From: CAJGCS01 sp045589955
Lineage (GTDB): Bacteria > Bacillota_I > Bacilli_A > ML615J-28 > CAG-313
NCBI GenBank assembly: GCA_045589955.1
Contig: JAZNQD010000006.1
Location: 1 to 58,333, forward strand
DNA length: 58,333 nucleotides
Direction of reading: 5' to 3'
Shown here one piece after another: positions 32,776-43,800 of the stretch (within the stretch, counting starts at the first letter, position 1; each line of letters opens with the position of its first letter). A program made the translations under genes and the position numbers. Under the pieces are notes generated by a model. The model ran no database searches, had not been told where the DNA came from, and was given only the letters and a program-made list of their open reading frames with translations.

Positions 32776-34596
32776 ATGCTTAATAGTGTTAAAATAATAC
32801 CCAATCCTAAAGTATTTAAACTAATTGATGGGTATTTTTATTTGCCTAAAAAACCGACAGTATCTTTTAGAAACTGTTGTAAAGATCAAAATGTTTTAAG
32901 ATTATTAAAACAAATCATTCCTTCTTTTGAGGTTGTTAACGAATCGTCTATAATAACTTTCAATAAGTCTGATTTAAAAGAAGAGGCTTATGAGATAAAT
33001 GTTAATCACAATATGATTGATATTTATGCATCAAGTCCCAAAGGTTGGTTTTATGCCTTACAAAGTTTAAGGCAGATAACCAAAGATGAGAGAATACCTT
33101 GTTGCTATATTATGGATTATCCCGATCTTAGTGTTCGTGGGGTAATGCTTGATATAAGCCGAAGTAAAGTTCCTAAGGTTGATACACTTAAGAAAGTGTT
33201 TGATTTGCTTGCTTTCTTAAAATATAACCATGTTGAACTTTATGTTGAAGGATTTTCGTTTGAGTATAAGAGTTTTAAGAATGTATTAAAAGATGGTAAT
33301 TACTTAACTTTAGATGAATATCTAGAATTAGAAAAATATGCCTTTGATAATTTCTTAGACTTTGTTCCTAATCAAAATGGCTTTGGTCATATGACAGATT
33401 GGTTAGAACTTCCTGAATACGCGAATTTTGCAGAATGCCCAGATGGATTTGAAATTTGGGGCTCTTGGAAAAAGCCATCAACTTTTAATCCTTTAGATGA
33501 AGATGCAATAAAGCATGTTGAGAAAATGTATGGTGATATGTTACCACATACAAAATCACAATATTTCAATATGAACTTTGATGAACCATTTGAGCTTGGA
33601 CATGGTAAATCAAAAGAAGCAGTGCTTGCATCTAGTGTTGAAGATGTCTTTATTGACTATCTTCATAAGTTAGCAAAGGTCGTTAGAAGCTATGGTAAAA
33701 CGCCACTTATTTGGGGTGATGTTGTAATTAAACATCCAGATGCTCTTAGTAAAATTGATGATGATATTATCTTGATAGACTGGGGTTATACAAAAGGTTA
33801 TGACTTTGATAACCATGCCAAGATGTTGAATGAAAAAAATCGCAAGTATATTCTTGCGGGGGCAACAAGCACTTGGGGAGTAATTACTTCAAGATATGAA
33901 GATATGTATAAATCAATTAGTAACGCAACTGCTGCTGCAAAATCACACAATGGTTTAGGAATAATTGTTACTGACTGGGGAGATATTGGTCACTTACAAT
34001 ATTTACCAAATTCTTATCTTGGTTTTATTCATGGTGCCATTTCAAGTTGGTCTTGTGAAAATGAAGAAGATGTAATTTATATGCTTGAACAAATTGTTGG
34101 TAAAGACATTGCAAGTGCTCTTCTTAAACTATCAAGATATACTGAACTTGAAGGACCTTACCGTGATTATGGAAGTAGACTTTTCTACCACATTTTATGG
34201 TCAGAACATGCTCAAAAATATAAAAATCCAATGGAATTCTTCAATCAAAAAATGCAATACAATTTATTGAATGATGAATCAATTCAAAAGTTATCAGATT
34301 TATTTAAAGAAGTTAAATTACAATTGCTTAAGCTAGATGGAGAAAAACTTGAAGTAAGAGAATTGCTTAACTCAATTCACCTACTAGAAACTCTACTAGA
34401 AATTAATAAAAAGCTTCGCTTACCTGAGGAGGAATTTGAAGAAGAGATCAAATCCTTAGAAGAGTACGAAGTTCAACATCTTGCTCTTTGGAATGAAAGA
34501 AATAAAGAGGCAGGATTTAAATTCTCTATTAATCGTATTAAATGGTTAAAACAGATATTAGTTCAAAAAAGTAAGAAGGGAGACAAACATGAGTAG
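32776..34596 (+). CDS. GH20-type beta-N-acetylhexosaminidase, cytoplasmic
   Basis: 606 residues without signal peptide. The N-terminal alpha/beta domain (residues about 5-110, with YEINVNHNMIDIYASSPKGWFYALQSLRQ, split here) and the barrel opening RGVMLDISRSKVP are typical of GH20. The catalytic pair is D269-E270 in NMNFDEPFELG, where Asp orients the N-acetyl group and Glu is the acid. DEPFELG rather than GGDE marks a divergent subgroup. It probably releases terminal GlcNAc/GalNAc from imported oligosaccharides. First gene of the long operon; it overlaps the binding-protein gene by 8 bases. Confidence 0.87.
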   Translation: MLNSVKIIPNPKVFKLIDGYFYLPKKPTVSFRNCCKDQNVLRLLKQIIPSFEVVNESSIITFNKSDLKEEAYEINVNHNMIDIYASSPKGWFYALQSLRQITKDERIPCCYIMDYPDLSVRGVMLDISRSKVPKVDTLKKVFDLLAFLKYNHVELYVEGFSFEYKSFKNVLKDGNYLTLDEYLELEKYAFDNFLDFVPNQNGFGHMTDWLELPEYANFAECPDGFEIWGSWKKPSTFNPLDEDAIKHVEKMYGDMLPHTKSQYFNMNFDEPFELGHGKSKEAVLASSVEDVFIDYLHKLAKVVRSYGKTPLIWGDVVIKHPDALSKIDDDIILIDWGYTKGYDFDNHAKMLNEKNRKYILAGATSTWGVITSRYEDMYKSISNATAAAKSHNGLGIIVTDWGDIGHLQYLPNSYLGFIHGAISSWSCENEEDVIYMLEQIVGKDIASALLKLSRYTELEGPYRDYGSRLFYHILWSEHAQKYKNPMEFFNQKMQYNLLNDESIQKLSDLFKEVKLQLLKLDGEKLEVRELLNSIHLLETLLEINKKLRLPEEEFEEEIKSLEEYEVQHLALWNERNKEAGFKFSINRIKWLKQILVQKSKKGDKHE

Positions 34597-37500
34597 AACT
34601 AACTTAAAACACATTAAGCGTATTCTTGTTGCGTCGATTTTATGTGCTACCACTATTTTAGGCTTTTCTAACTTTAAAGGTTTTAAAAGCGTAAATGCCA
34701 TGGAAGAACCTGAATATAATTTTGACGACGTTTCAACATACGTTGATAATGAGTATGATAGTTATATCGAAGAAAAAACAAACTATCATAATGTAACGCA
34801 TCCTGGTGTTTCTTTGTATCCTGGTTCACTAAGTAAACACATTGATGCATTCGATTACTACTTAAAAGGTACAACAATCTTCCACAATGATGAATATGTT
34901 GTTACCAAAGCAATCGTTACTAATGGTTACTTATTCAAAGAGATGAATGGTGTAACTAATGCTAATTTTACAGAAGATTTATATACATTAGTCGATTATG
35001 AACAAATTGACAAGTCAGCTGGTATTGCTTTAGATATTATTACTGATAACAAAACAGTAATTATCTATCAAGCGCATGCTGATGGAACTTATACATACTA
35101 TCGTGAAAATGTTTTATTAGCAAACATGACTGAAGTTGTTTATGATGAAATGTTATTACAAGGCGATGAAGGTATGATTACTTGGAAAGTAGACGTTCCT
35201 AATCCTGGTTTTTATAACTTATCTTTAGGATATTATCCAATTGAAGGTAATAGTTCAAATATCGAAAGAAGCTTAGCAATCAATGGTCAAATTCCTTTTG
35301 ATGGTGCTGACACATTCACATTCTCAAGAATTTGGAAAGACCGTGATAGTTCATATGAACTTGACGAAAATGGTAATAGAGTTCTTAAAACAGACGTTAA
35401 AGGTAATGATATGAAACCTAAACAAGTTGAGAACCCACACTTATTAACATCTTATTTCAAAGATGATATGGGTTATATCAATGAACCTTATATGTTCTAT
35501 TTAGATGCTGGTGAAAACTATATCACATTACTTGCAATTAAAGAACCTTTACTAATTGATCAAATCTATGTTACTGAAGTTGAAAAGAATTTATCTTACA
35601 AAGAATACTTAGCTCAATTTGATGAAAGTGCAAAAGCTACTTCTGGTCAATCAGTAGTTATTCAAGCTGAAAACACATTTACAAAATCATCACCTACACT
35701 TTATCCATCAACAGATAGATCAAGTTCTAAAACTTATCCATTCTCTTACACTGTAACAAAATTAAATGTTATTGGTGGAACTAACTGGCAAGTATTAGGA
35801 GACTGGATTACATGGCAATTTAGTGTGCCTGAAGATGGTTTCTATAACATCTCAATGCGTGCTAAACAAAACATGGTTAGAGGTATGTATTCAAGCCGTA
35901 AGGTTTACATTAATGACAAAATCTTATTTGATGAGTTAAATGACGTTCAATTCAAGTATAAAAATAATTGGCAAATTGTTACTTTAGGTAATGAAAATGA
36001 AGACTTCTTATTCTACTTTGAAAAAGGACAAACTTACACAATTAAAATGGAAGTTACTTTAGGACAATATGCTCCACTTATTGAAGACTTACAAGTATGT
36101 ATTGATGAATTAAGTGCAATTTATCGTATGATTATTGCTCATACTACAGTTACTCCTAAACCTGGTACTGACTACTTATTAGGTAAGAACTTCCCTACAT
36201 TAGAAGAAGACTTACGTAGAAATCGTAATGAGTTAGTTAGAATCTCGAACACAATTAGTGATATTTCAGGTGGTAAGAGTGATAAGACAGGGGTTATTGA
36301 TAACGTAGTTATCCAATTAGATGACTTCTTAAAAGATATTGAAATTATTCCAACACGTTTAAGTACATTTAGTAGTAACGTATCAAGCTTAGGTACATTA
36401 TTAAATACTTTAAGAGAATTACCTTTACAACTAGATTACATTCAAGTTCACAGTGCTGATGTTGATTTAGGCAAACCTAATGAAAACTTCTTCAGAAAAT
36501 GCTGGGACGCAGTTGTATCATTTGTTCTTTCATTCTTCTTAGACTATTCTTCAATTAGTCAAACTGAAGAATCAGATTATAAAGGTGAAGTTACAAAAAT
36601 TGATGTTTGGATGACACTTGGTCGTGACCAAGCCAACGTAATTCGTAGCTTGATTGACACAAGCTTCTCAAAAGAACACCCAGACATTCAAGTTGAATTA
36701 AAACTTACTGCTGGCGACGTATTGTTAAAAGCAACACTTGCAGGTATTGGTCCAGACGTAGCTCTTAACGTTGACTCATCTTTACCTGTAAACTATGCAT
36801 TAAGAAATGCAATCATGGATTTATCAGAAAGAATCTATGAATATGAATATGAAATTGAAGTTGATAAAAATGGTGAATATGTATTGACAAGTGCAAACTT
36901 ACCTAAATTATCTAAAGAATATAAGACTGATAATTATGGCAACAAGGCTATCCAAGCAGCATATGTTCTTGCAGAAGATATGTTAATGCCTAGTGGAAGA
37001 GATCTTCCAACTCTTGCAAACTTACAATCATTTATTAATACAACTTATCCAACATACTTTGATGCGTTAAGAAATGAAATTAAAGATAACGCATTAGAAA
37101 ATGGTAAAACATTAACTGCTGAAGAAGTAGAAGCAGAATTAAATAAACGTTTAAGATCTGAAATCGTAATTACAAAAGGTATGGCAATTCCAACTTACAT
37201 TTACGATTTATATCCTTCACTATTCACAGTTGTAAGAAATATTGATAATTCAAAAACTTTAACTAAACTAGTTAAAGATCAAGATTTCTTATTATTATCT
37301 CAAGGTACAAGCTTTGATTTCTGGGAAGGAACTGGCGCTTACCAATATGCGAAAAACGTATATATGGAAAGTTCATTAAGACAATTCCAATTCCAATATG
37401 AATACGATGAAGACAATGGTAACAAATATGGTTATGGTACATATGCATTACCAGAAAAACAAATCTTCTTAATGATGTTCGTTCGTGATGACATTATGGA

Positions 37501-38425
37501 AGAACTTGGATTAACACATATGATTCCTGAAACATGGGATGATATGATTGACTTAATTGCTGAATTACAAACAAGTCAATTACAATTCTACTTACCAGTT
37601 AACTCAGAAGGTGCATCAGCACTTAACCCAATCTTCGTATCTAAGTTATATCAATTAGGTGGCGATATTTACGCATCTGATAATAAATCAACTGGCTTCA
37701 AGAGTGCAGCATCAATGAGAGCCTTCGAAGAATGGACAGAATATTACACATTATATTCATTCCCACTAGCTGCAAACTTTACTAACCGTTTCCGTTCAGG
37801 TGAACAACCAATTGGTATTTCTTATTATGAATTATATAATACATTAAGTGTATTTGCTCCTGAATTAAAAGGTCGTTGGTCATTCCATACAATCCCTGGT
37901 ACTGAAAGAACAGTTAACCTTGTTGATGAAGATGGTAATCCAACAGCTGAAACAGTTACTTATATTGACCATACAGCTGTAGCTTCTGGTACAGGTTGCG
38001 TAATGATGAGACAACCAAACAGAGTATCAAAAGCTGAAGCACAAAAATCAATGGATGCTGCATGGGAATTCTTAAAATGGTGGTCTTCAGCTGAAACACA
38101 AACTTCATTCGGTCGTGAAATGGAAGGTATCTTAGGTTCAGCAGCAAGACATACTACTGCAAACGTTAAAGCATTACAACAACTTGCATGGAAGAAATCT
38201 GACTTAAATGTTTTAATGGAACAATGGTCACAAGTTCATGAAATTCCACAAATTGCTGGTAGTTACATTACTGGTCGTGAAATTGAAAATGCTTATCGTC
38301 AAGTTATTAATAATGGTTATAATCCACGTGAAGTTTTATACGAATATGCTGGAAAAGTTGATGTAGAAATTGATAGAAAACGTAAAGAATTTGGCCTTGA
38401 CTTAAGCAAAGGAATGGGGGAATAA
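34589..38425 (+). CDS. Very large solute-binding protein with N-terminal carbohydrate-binding-like domains
   Basis: 1278 residues. An export signal (residues about 1-37, ending VNA) lacks a lipobox Cys, so it is not a normal lipoprotein. Two galactose-binding-like beta-sandwiches follow: about 175-330 (GMITWKVDVPNPGFYNLSLG) and about 350-520 (VVIQAENTFT, GDWITWQFSVPEDGFYNISM), then a helical linker with a hydrophobic patch near 640-660. From about 670 to the end is a family 1 extracellular solute-binding domain (KIDVWMTLGRDQANVIRSLI, LPEKQIFLMMFVRDDIMEEL, ETWDDMIDLI, WEFLKWWSSAETQ). It is roughly three times the usual length. It is followed by two permeases and presumably captures the oligosaccharide released outside. 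Confidence 0.85.
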   Translation: MSRTNLKHIKRILVASILCATTILGFSNFKGFKSVNAMEEPEYNFDDVSTYVDNEYDSYIEEKTNYHNVTHPGVSLYPGSLSKHIDAFDYYLKGTTIFHNDEYVVTKAIVTNGYLFKEMNGVTNANFTEDLYTLVDYEQIDKSAGIALDIITDNKTVIIYQAHADGTYTYYRENVLLANMTEVVYDEMLLQGDEGMITWKVDVPNPGFYNLSLGYYPIEGNSSNIERSLAINGQIPFDGADTFTFSRIWKDRDSSYELDENGNRVLKTDVKGNDMKPKQVENPHLLTSYFKDDMGYINEPYMFYLDAGENYITLLAIKEPLLIDQIYVTEVEKNLSYKEYLAQFDESAKATSGQSVVIQAENTFTKSSPTLYPSTDRSSSKTYPFSYTVTKLNVIGGTNWQVLGDWITWQFSVPEDGFYNISMRAKQNMVRGMYSSRKVYINDKILFDELNDVQFKYKNNWQIVTLGNENEDFLFYFEKGQTYTIKMEVTLGQYAPLIEDLQVCIDELSAIYRMIIAHTTVTPKPGTDYLLGKNFPTLEEDLRRNRNELVRISNTISDISGGKSDKTGVIDNVVIQLDDFLKDIEIIPTRLSTFSSNVSSLGTLLNTLRELPLQLDYIQVHSADVDLGKPNENFFRKCWDAVVSFVLSFFLDYSSISQTEESDYKGEVTKIDVWMTLGRDQANVIRSLIDTSFSKEHPDIQVELKLTAGDVLLKATLAGIGPDVALNVDSSLPVNYALRNAIMDLSERIYEYEYEIEVDKNGEYVLTSANLPKLSKEYKTDNYGNKAIQAAYVLAEDMLMPSGRDLPTLANLQSFINTTYPTYFDALRNEIKDNALENGKTLTAEEVEAELNKRLRSEIVITKGMAIPTYIYDLYPSLFTVVRNIDNSKTLTKLVKDQDFLLLSQGTSFDFWEGTGAYQYAKNVYMESSLRQFQFQYEYDEDNGNKYGYGTYALPEKQIFLMMFVRDDIMEELGLTHMIPETWDDMIDLIAELQTSQLQFYLPVNSEGASALNPIFVSKLYQLGGDIYASDNKSTGFKSAASMRAFEEWTEYYTLYSFPLAANFTNRFRSGEQPIGISYYELYNTLSVFAPELKGRWSFHTIPGTERTVNLVDEDGNPTAETVTYIDHTAVASGTGCVMMRQPNRVSKAEAQKSMDAAWEFLKWWSSAETQTSFGREMEGILGSAARHTTANVKALQQLAWKKSDLNVLMEQWSQVHEIPQIAGSYITGREIENAYRQVINNGYNPREVLYEYAGKVDVEIDRKRKEFGLDLSKGMGE

Positions 38426-38426
38426 T

Positions 38427-39788
38427 ATGATAGCTTTATATATCTTATTTGGAATATCAGTTGTAGCGTTAGCTGTATTATTTGTCTTTGTTCTTAAAGG
38501 TGCTGGCAAAAAGACTGGTGGATTCCAAAAACAAATTAAAACTCCAAAAGTTAAGAAAACTGAAAAATCTCGTGAAGAAAAAGCAAGAGAAAAAGCAGAA
38601 CTTAAAGCTGCGATGAAGGTTAAAAAGGCTGAATGGAAAGCCGAAGATAAAGTATTTGATGCTCAATGCAAAGAAAATATTAAAGCATTAAAGAAAGAAG
38701 TAAATGAAAAGAAACCTCGTTATTTACAACTTAAAAATGCTTATCATAAGACAATTAAATCAAAGAAAAATGATCCTGTTATTATTGAAGAATATGTAAC
38801 TTATAGTAAAGAATATCAACGCTTACTTCAAAAACTTCGTATTGAAAAAGATCGTATTTCACTAGTTAAGAAATTAGACCGTTGGAGCAAACGTGGTAAT
38901 AAATTAAGAAGGGAAATATTCGTTAAGAGACAATACTACTATCTAGTTGCGCCTTATACAATTTTGTTCTTCGTATTTACTGTTTTACCAGTACTTATGT
39001 CTTTAGTATTAAGTTTCACAAACTTCAACTTACTTGAATTCCCAGAATGGGTTGGTTGGGAAAACTACATGCGTTTATTCGTTGATGACAAAGTATTTAT
39101 CATTGCATTACGTAATACCGCATTACTTGCTGTTGTAACTGGTCCGTTAAGTTACATTATGGCATTCGTGTTCGCATGGTTAATTAATGAATTAAAACCT
39201 CTACTAAGAAGCTTTATGACATTAATCTTCTATGCTCCATCTATTTCAGGTAACGTATACTTGATTTGGAAATTAATTTTCTCAAGTGATATCTATGGTT
39301 ATGCTAATGCATACTTAATCAGATTTGGTTTAATTGATGAACCAATCACTTGGTTACAAGATGCAGACTATATCATTTGGATCTTAATCATTGTTCAATT
39401 ATGGTTATCACTTGGTGTAAGTTTCTTATCATTCATCGCCGGTTTACAAAGTGTAGATAGAATCTACTATGAAGCTGGTGCAATCGATGGTATTAAAAAC
39501 CGTTGGCAAGAATTATGGTACATAACTCTTCCACAAATGAAATCACAATTATTATTCGGTGCGGTAATGCAAATCACATCAAGTTTGTCGGTAGCTGCCG
39601 TATCCATAAACATCGCCGGTTTCCCTTCAATTGAATACGCCGGTCACACCATTATTACACACTTAATGGACTATGGTAACTTAAGAATGGAAATGGGTTA
39701 CGCATCAGCCATTGCAACAATCTTATTCATTATTATGATCGTTGCTAACATGGTTGTAAGAAAAATTTTGAGAAGGATAGGTTCTTAG
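38427..39788 (+). CDS. ABC sugar permease (MalF-type) with charged N-terminal extension
   Basis: 453 residues. From about 178 it is a standard binding-protein-dependent permease (LVAPYTILFFVFTVLPVLMS) with the EAA loop YYEAGAIDGIKNRWQELWYI that docks the ATPase. The first 175 residues are unusual: one membrane helix (residues 2-24) followed by a Lys/Glu-rich coiled-coil region. This extension is absent from ordinary permeases. One base separates it from the binding protein and one from the next permease. Confidence 0.9.
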   Translation: MIALYILFGISVVALAVLFVFVLKGAGKKTGGFQKQIKTPKVKKTEKSREEKAREKAELKAAMKVKKAEWKAEDKVFDAQCKENIKALKKEVNEKKPRYLQLKNAYHKTIKSKKNDPVIIEEYVTYSKEYQRLLQKLRIEKDRISLVKKLDRWSKRGNKLRREIFVKRQYYYLVAPYTILFFVFTVLPVLMSLVLSFTNFNLLEFPEWVGWENYMRLFVDDKVFIIALRNTALLAVVTGPLSYIMAFVFAWLINELKPLLRSFMTLIFYAPSISGNVYLIWKLIFSSDIYGYANAYLIRFGLIDEPITWLQDADYIIWILIIVQLWLSLGVSFLSFIAGLQSVDRIYYEAGAIDGIKNRWQELWYITLPQMKSQLLFGAVMQITSSLSVAAVSINIAGFPSIEYAGHTIITHLMDYGNLRMEMGYASAIATILFIIMIVANMVVRKILRRIGS

Positions 39789-39789
39789 T

Positions 39790-40815
39790 ATGGCTTTAGG
39801 TAAAATAAGAGTAGACGAAGATCAAGTTAAGGGTGTTGCACTCTCTAAGGCTGAGAAGAAGCGCCTTCGTCGTCAAGAAAAGAAATTAAAGAAATTTGGT
39901 ATTAGAGACGAAAGTAAAATGAATAAAGTAGAAAAATTCTTCTACAACATTCAAAAACGTCGTCGTATTAAAAAACGTAAAAGAGTAAGTCGTAGTTTTA
40001 TGGGTGACTTAGCATTATTCTTATTGTTACTTGCATTTGGTGCATTTAGTGCATATCCGCTTGTTTATACAATTTTTGCTGCATTTAAGCCACTTGCTGA
40101 ATTATTTATTTATCCACCTAAATTATTCGTTATGAACCCAACACTAGATAACTTCAAAGATTTATCTAACTTATTATCAGACTCTTGGGTACCATTTAGT
40201 AGATATTTATTTAATACAGTATTCATTACTCTTGGTGGTACAGTTGGTCACGTGCTTATCGCATCAATGGCTGCTTACCCACTTGCAAAACACAAATTCC
40301 CTGGTGGTGTGTTTATCTTCCAAATGGTTGTATATTCACTAATGTTCGCTGGTCAAGTTACTGATACTCCTCGTTATATGATTTTTAGTTTCTTAGGATT
40401 AGTAGATACTCCACTAGCAATTATCGTTCCTGCATTCGCTTATTCGCTTGGTCTATACTTAATGAAACAGTTCATGAGTGATATTCCAACAGAATTAATT
40501 GAATCTGCAAAAATCGATGGAGCTAACGAATTCCAAATTTATTGGAAAATCGTTATGCCACTTGTTAAACCAGCTTGGTTAACATTAATCATCTTATTAT
40601 TCCAAAACTTATGGAATACAGATGGTGGTACATTCATTTATAGTGAAGCGAAGAAACCTTTAAGTTATGCGTTACACCAAATCGTTGCTGGTGGTATCGC
40701 CAGAACTGGTACATCTTCAGCCGTTATGTTAATTATGATGGCAGTGCCAATTACAGTATTCATCTTGTCACAAAGCCAAATCATTGAAACAATGGCTCAC
40801 TCAGGTATGAAATAG
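39790..40815 (+). CDS. ABC sugar permease (MalG-type)
   Basis: 341 residues. A basic N-terminus of about 70 residues is followed by six predicted membrane helices. The EAA loop is ESAKIDGANEFQIYWKIVMP. It forms the presumed heterodimer with the preceding permease. No ATP-binding subunit is encoded next to it, so a shared MsmX-type ATPase elsewhere is likely. Confidence 0.92.
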   Translation: MALGKIRVDEDQVKGVALSKAEKKRLRRQEKKLKKFGIRDESKMNKVEKFFYNIQKRRRIKKRKRVSRSFMGDLALFLLLLAFGAFSAYPLVYTIFAAFKPLAELFIYPPKLFVMNPTLDNFKDLSNLLSDSWVPFSRYLFNTVFITLGGTVGHVLIASMAAYPLAKHKFPGGVFIFQMVVYSLMFAGQVTDTPRYMIFSFLGLVDTPLAIIVPAFAYSLGLYLMKQFMSDIPTELIESAKIDGANEFQIYWKIVMPLVKPAWLTLIILLFQNLWNTDGGTFIYSEAKKPLSYALHQIVAGGIARTGTSSAVMLIMMAVPITVFILSQSQIIETMAHSGMK

Positions 40816-40831
40816 GATAGGGGGTTAGAGT

Positions 40832-43800
40832 ATGAAGAAAATATTTAATTTTACTAAAATAATTGCAATCATCACTTTAGTCCTAGGATTCTTCTTTGCA
40901 CCAATCTTTGATTCTGCAAATGCCATGAGTTATAACTATGACTTCTGGAAGAATATTATTCCTTCTGCAGAAGGTTTAGCTCTTCAATCAACTTACTATT
41001 CAAGAAATTTCAAATATCATAAAAATGCTGTATACGAAGAAACTTCAGCAAAATTAAATGAATTATTTGATACATTTGAATTAAGCGAAATTAAAGACCT
41101 TGTAGCTGGTAAAAATTATACTTACTTTAGTAGTAATTCAACTGAAAACTTAACACAACAAGGACAAATTAAAACTAATTATGAAAATGCTAAATTAGTT
41201 GTAAAAGCAAATTATAAATTAACACAAGAAGTTAAAACACAAATTTGTGATTTAATTGATTTAAAACTTGAATGTGAACAAGATACAAATCTTTATAAAC
41301 AAATTGATTTTAACAGTATTACTGATATTCAAGTTTACGGTGATAAAGTTTATGTTTTATCAACACCAAATGCAGAAACAATTTCAAATATTAGTGGTTC
41401 TGCATCTGTATCTGAAATGACAAAATTAATTGTTATTAACAGTGACTTAGAATGGGAAGAACAACGTCAAGAATTCCCTATTACTGAAGATGTTAGAAAA
41501 TCATTTGATAATTACTATCAATGGAATCGACTTGCATTCGATAGCGTAGCAAGTGGTAGCAACCATACTATTGCTGTTGATACTTCAGGTAACTTATGGG
41601 CGTGGGGATCAAATGAATATGGTCAATTAGGCGTTGATCCTAGTCAAAGTAATTATCTAGCAGAGCCTACTCAAGTAACTTGGATTGGTGATGCTTCAGG
41701 TATTAAATATACAAGTGTATATGCTACTGGAAATACATCATTTGCAGTAGATAGTAAAGGTAATTTATGGGGATTTGGTAAAAATGATTATAACTTAATC
41801 TCTTATAAAGATGATTTAGAATTCTCATATGTTAAATTAAATTCATTCTCAATTTTAAGTAAAGCAGCTACAAAAGATGAAGAAGCACAATATACAAATG
41901 GAACTGTTTCTAAAGTATCTCTTGCAGATGACCACATTTATGTTATCGACAATAATAATCAAGTATATTCTTGGGGTGATAACTCTGATGGTTTATTAAA
42001 AAATAGTACTTCTAATATTCAAAAATATGCAGTTAACGCTGAAATTAAATTAGAAAGAATTGATACAATCAATAATAATAAAGTTATTGAATTAAAACCT
42101 GTTACTATTTTAACTAGTAAAACTCATAACGTAATCGTTGATGATGAAGGTAGTTTATGGGTTTGGGGTCAAAATGATAAAGGTCAATTAGGTACTGGTA
42201 ATACAGCACCTCTAAGTGAACCTACTTTAGTAACATTAAGAAAAAATAATGTTACTGTTAAAGTTGAAACAATTTCATTAGGTGATGAACATACAGTAAT
42301 TGTTGATAAACTTGGTGGTTTATGGACATTCGGATCTAACAGTCATTATCAATTAGGTTTTGCTGCTGATGAAAATGGTGTTGCTGTTCCATATCTTGCA
42401 ACTCCATATGCTTATCATGATGATGTTGACTATACAAAAGTATTCGCTTTTGGTAACTCTTCATATGCTATCGATATTAATAATAATTCATATGTGTTTG
42501 GTCAAAACGATGCTTATCAATTAAGTTTTGAATCAGATGAAGAAAAAGTTGAATATACAGTTAAATCAGGTATTAGTCACAACTTAATTAGTGGTACAAA
42601 AGACGGTATTTTTAGTATTGATACATCAAACCGCTTATGGGTTTGGGGTAAGAGTACTACTAAACTTGGTCTTAAAAATACTGAGGCCGTTAAAGAACCT
42701 GTGTATAGTGAACACAGATTAGAATTAAGAAATATCGCATTATCTAGATTAGAAAATTCTGATATTTATAAACGTGCAGTATATGTTGCATCTTCTGCTG
42801 ATGAAAATGTAGCAGCTGTATATTTAAGAAGTGCTGCTGGTATTGCAGTAGATAAAGATTTTATTTATATTTCTGATACACAAAATTCAAGAATTTTAAA
42901 AATTAATAAACAATCATATGTTGTTGAAGATGTTTGTTTAACTCCAAACAACTCAACATTCAAACAATTAAATTTAGACTCAAGTGTATATCAACCATCT
43001 ACATTACGTCAATTTAAACCTACTAAAGTTACAGTGTCTCCTACTGGTAGAGTTTACGCAATTGCAGAACAAGTATATGAAGGTATTATTGAGTTTAATA
43101 AACAAGGTGATTATAACCGTTATTTAGGACAAAATGACGTTGTTGCAAATCCATTAAAAGAATTACTTCGTGATTATTTAACAGATGAACAATTAGCAGC
43201 ATTTGCCTTAACTCTTCCTCCACTATTTACTAGTATTAGTACAGATAGTAAAGGTTTCATTTATGCTACATCTTATCCAGATACAGAATCAGGAACAATT
43301 GCTGGTCAAAACATGGTAAAAGCAATCAATACATCTGGTAAAGATAGTATGAAACGTAATGGTTATGTTTTACCAAATGGTGATGCTAAATATATTTCAT
43401 CATCACCTAATGCAAATGCAATTAAAGGTCCTTCTTATTTAGTAGACGTAACTATTAATGAAGCTGGTAACTTCACAGTTGTTGATGAAGTTAGAGGACG
43501 TTTATTTACTTACGATTCAGATGGTAACTTATTATATATCGCAGGTGCACAACCTGGTGGTACTAAGCAAAACGCTTCAGGTTTATCTGAAAATATTATC
43601 AAGCCAGTTGCAATTGACTATTTATATCGTACATATGAAGGAAGCGATAGAGTCGATGAATTTGTCATTGTTGCTGACCAACAATCTAAGAGTTTAATGT
43701 TCTATGTTACAACAGAATTTGGTCAATTAGTTAACCAAGCTACTGCAGCTTATAACAAAGGTGTAGATACTGCTGAAAAAGCTCAAGCTGTTAAAGCTAT

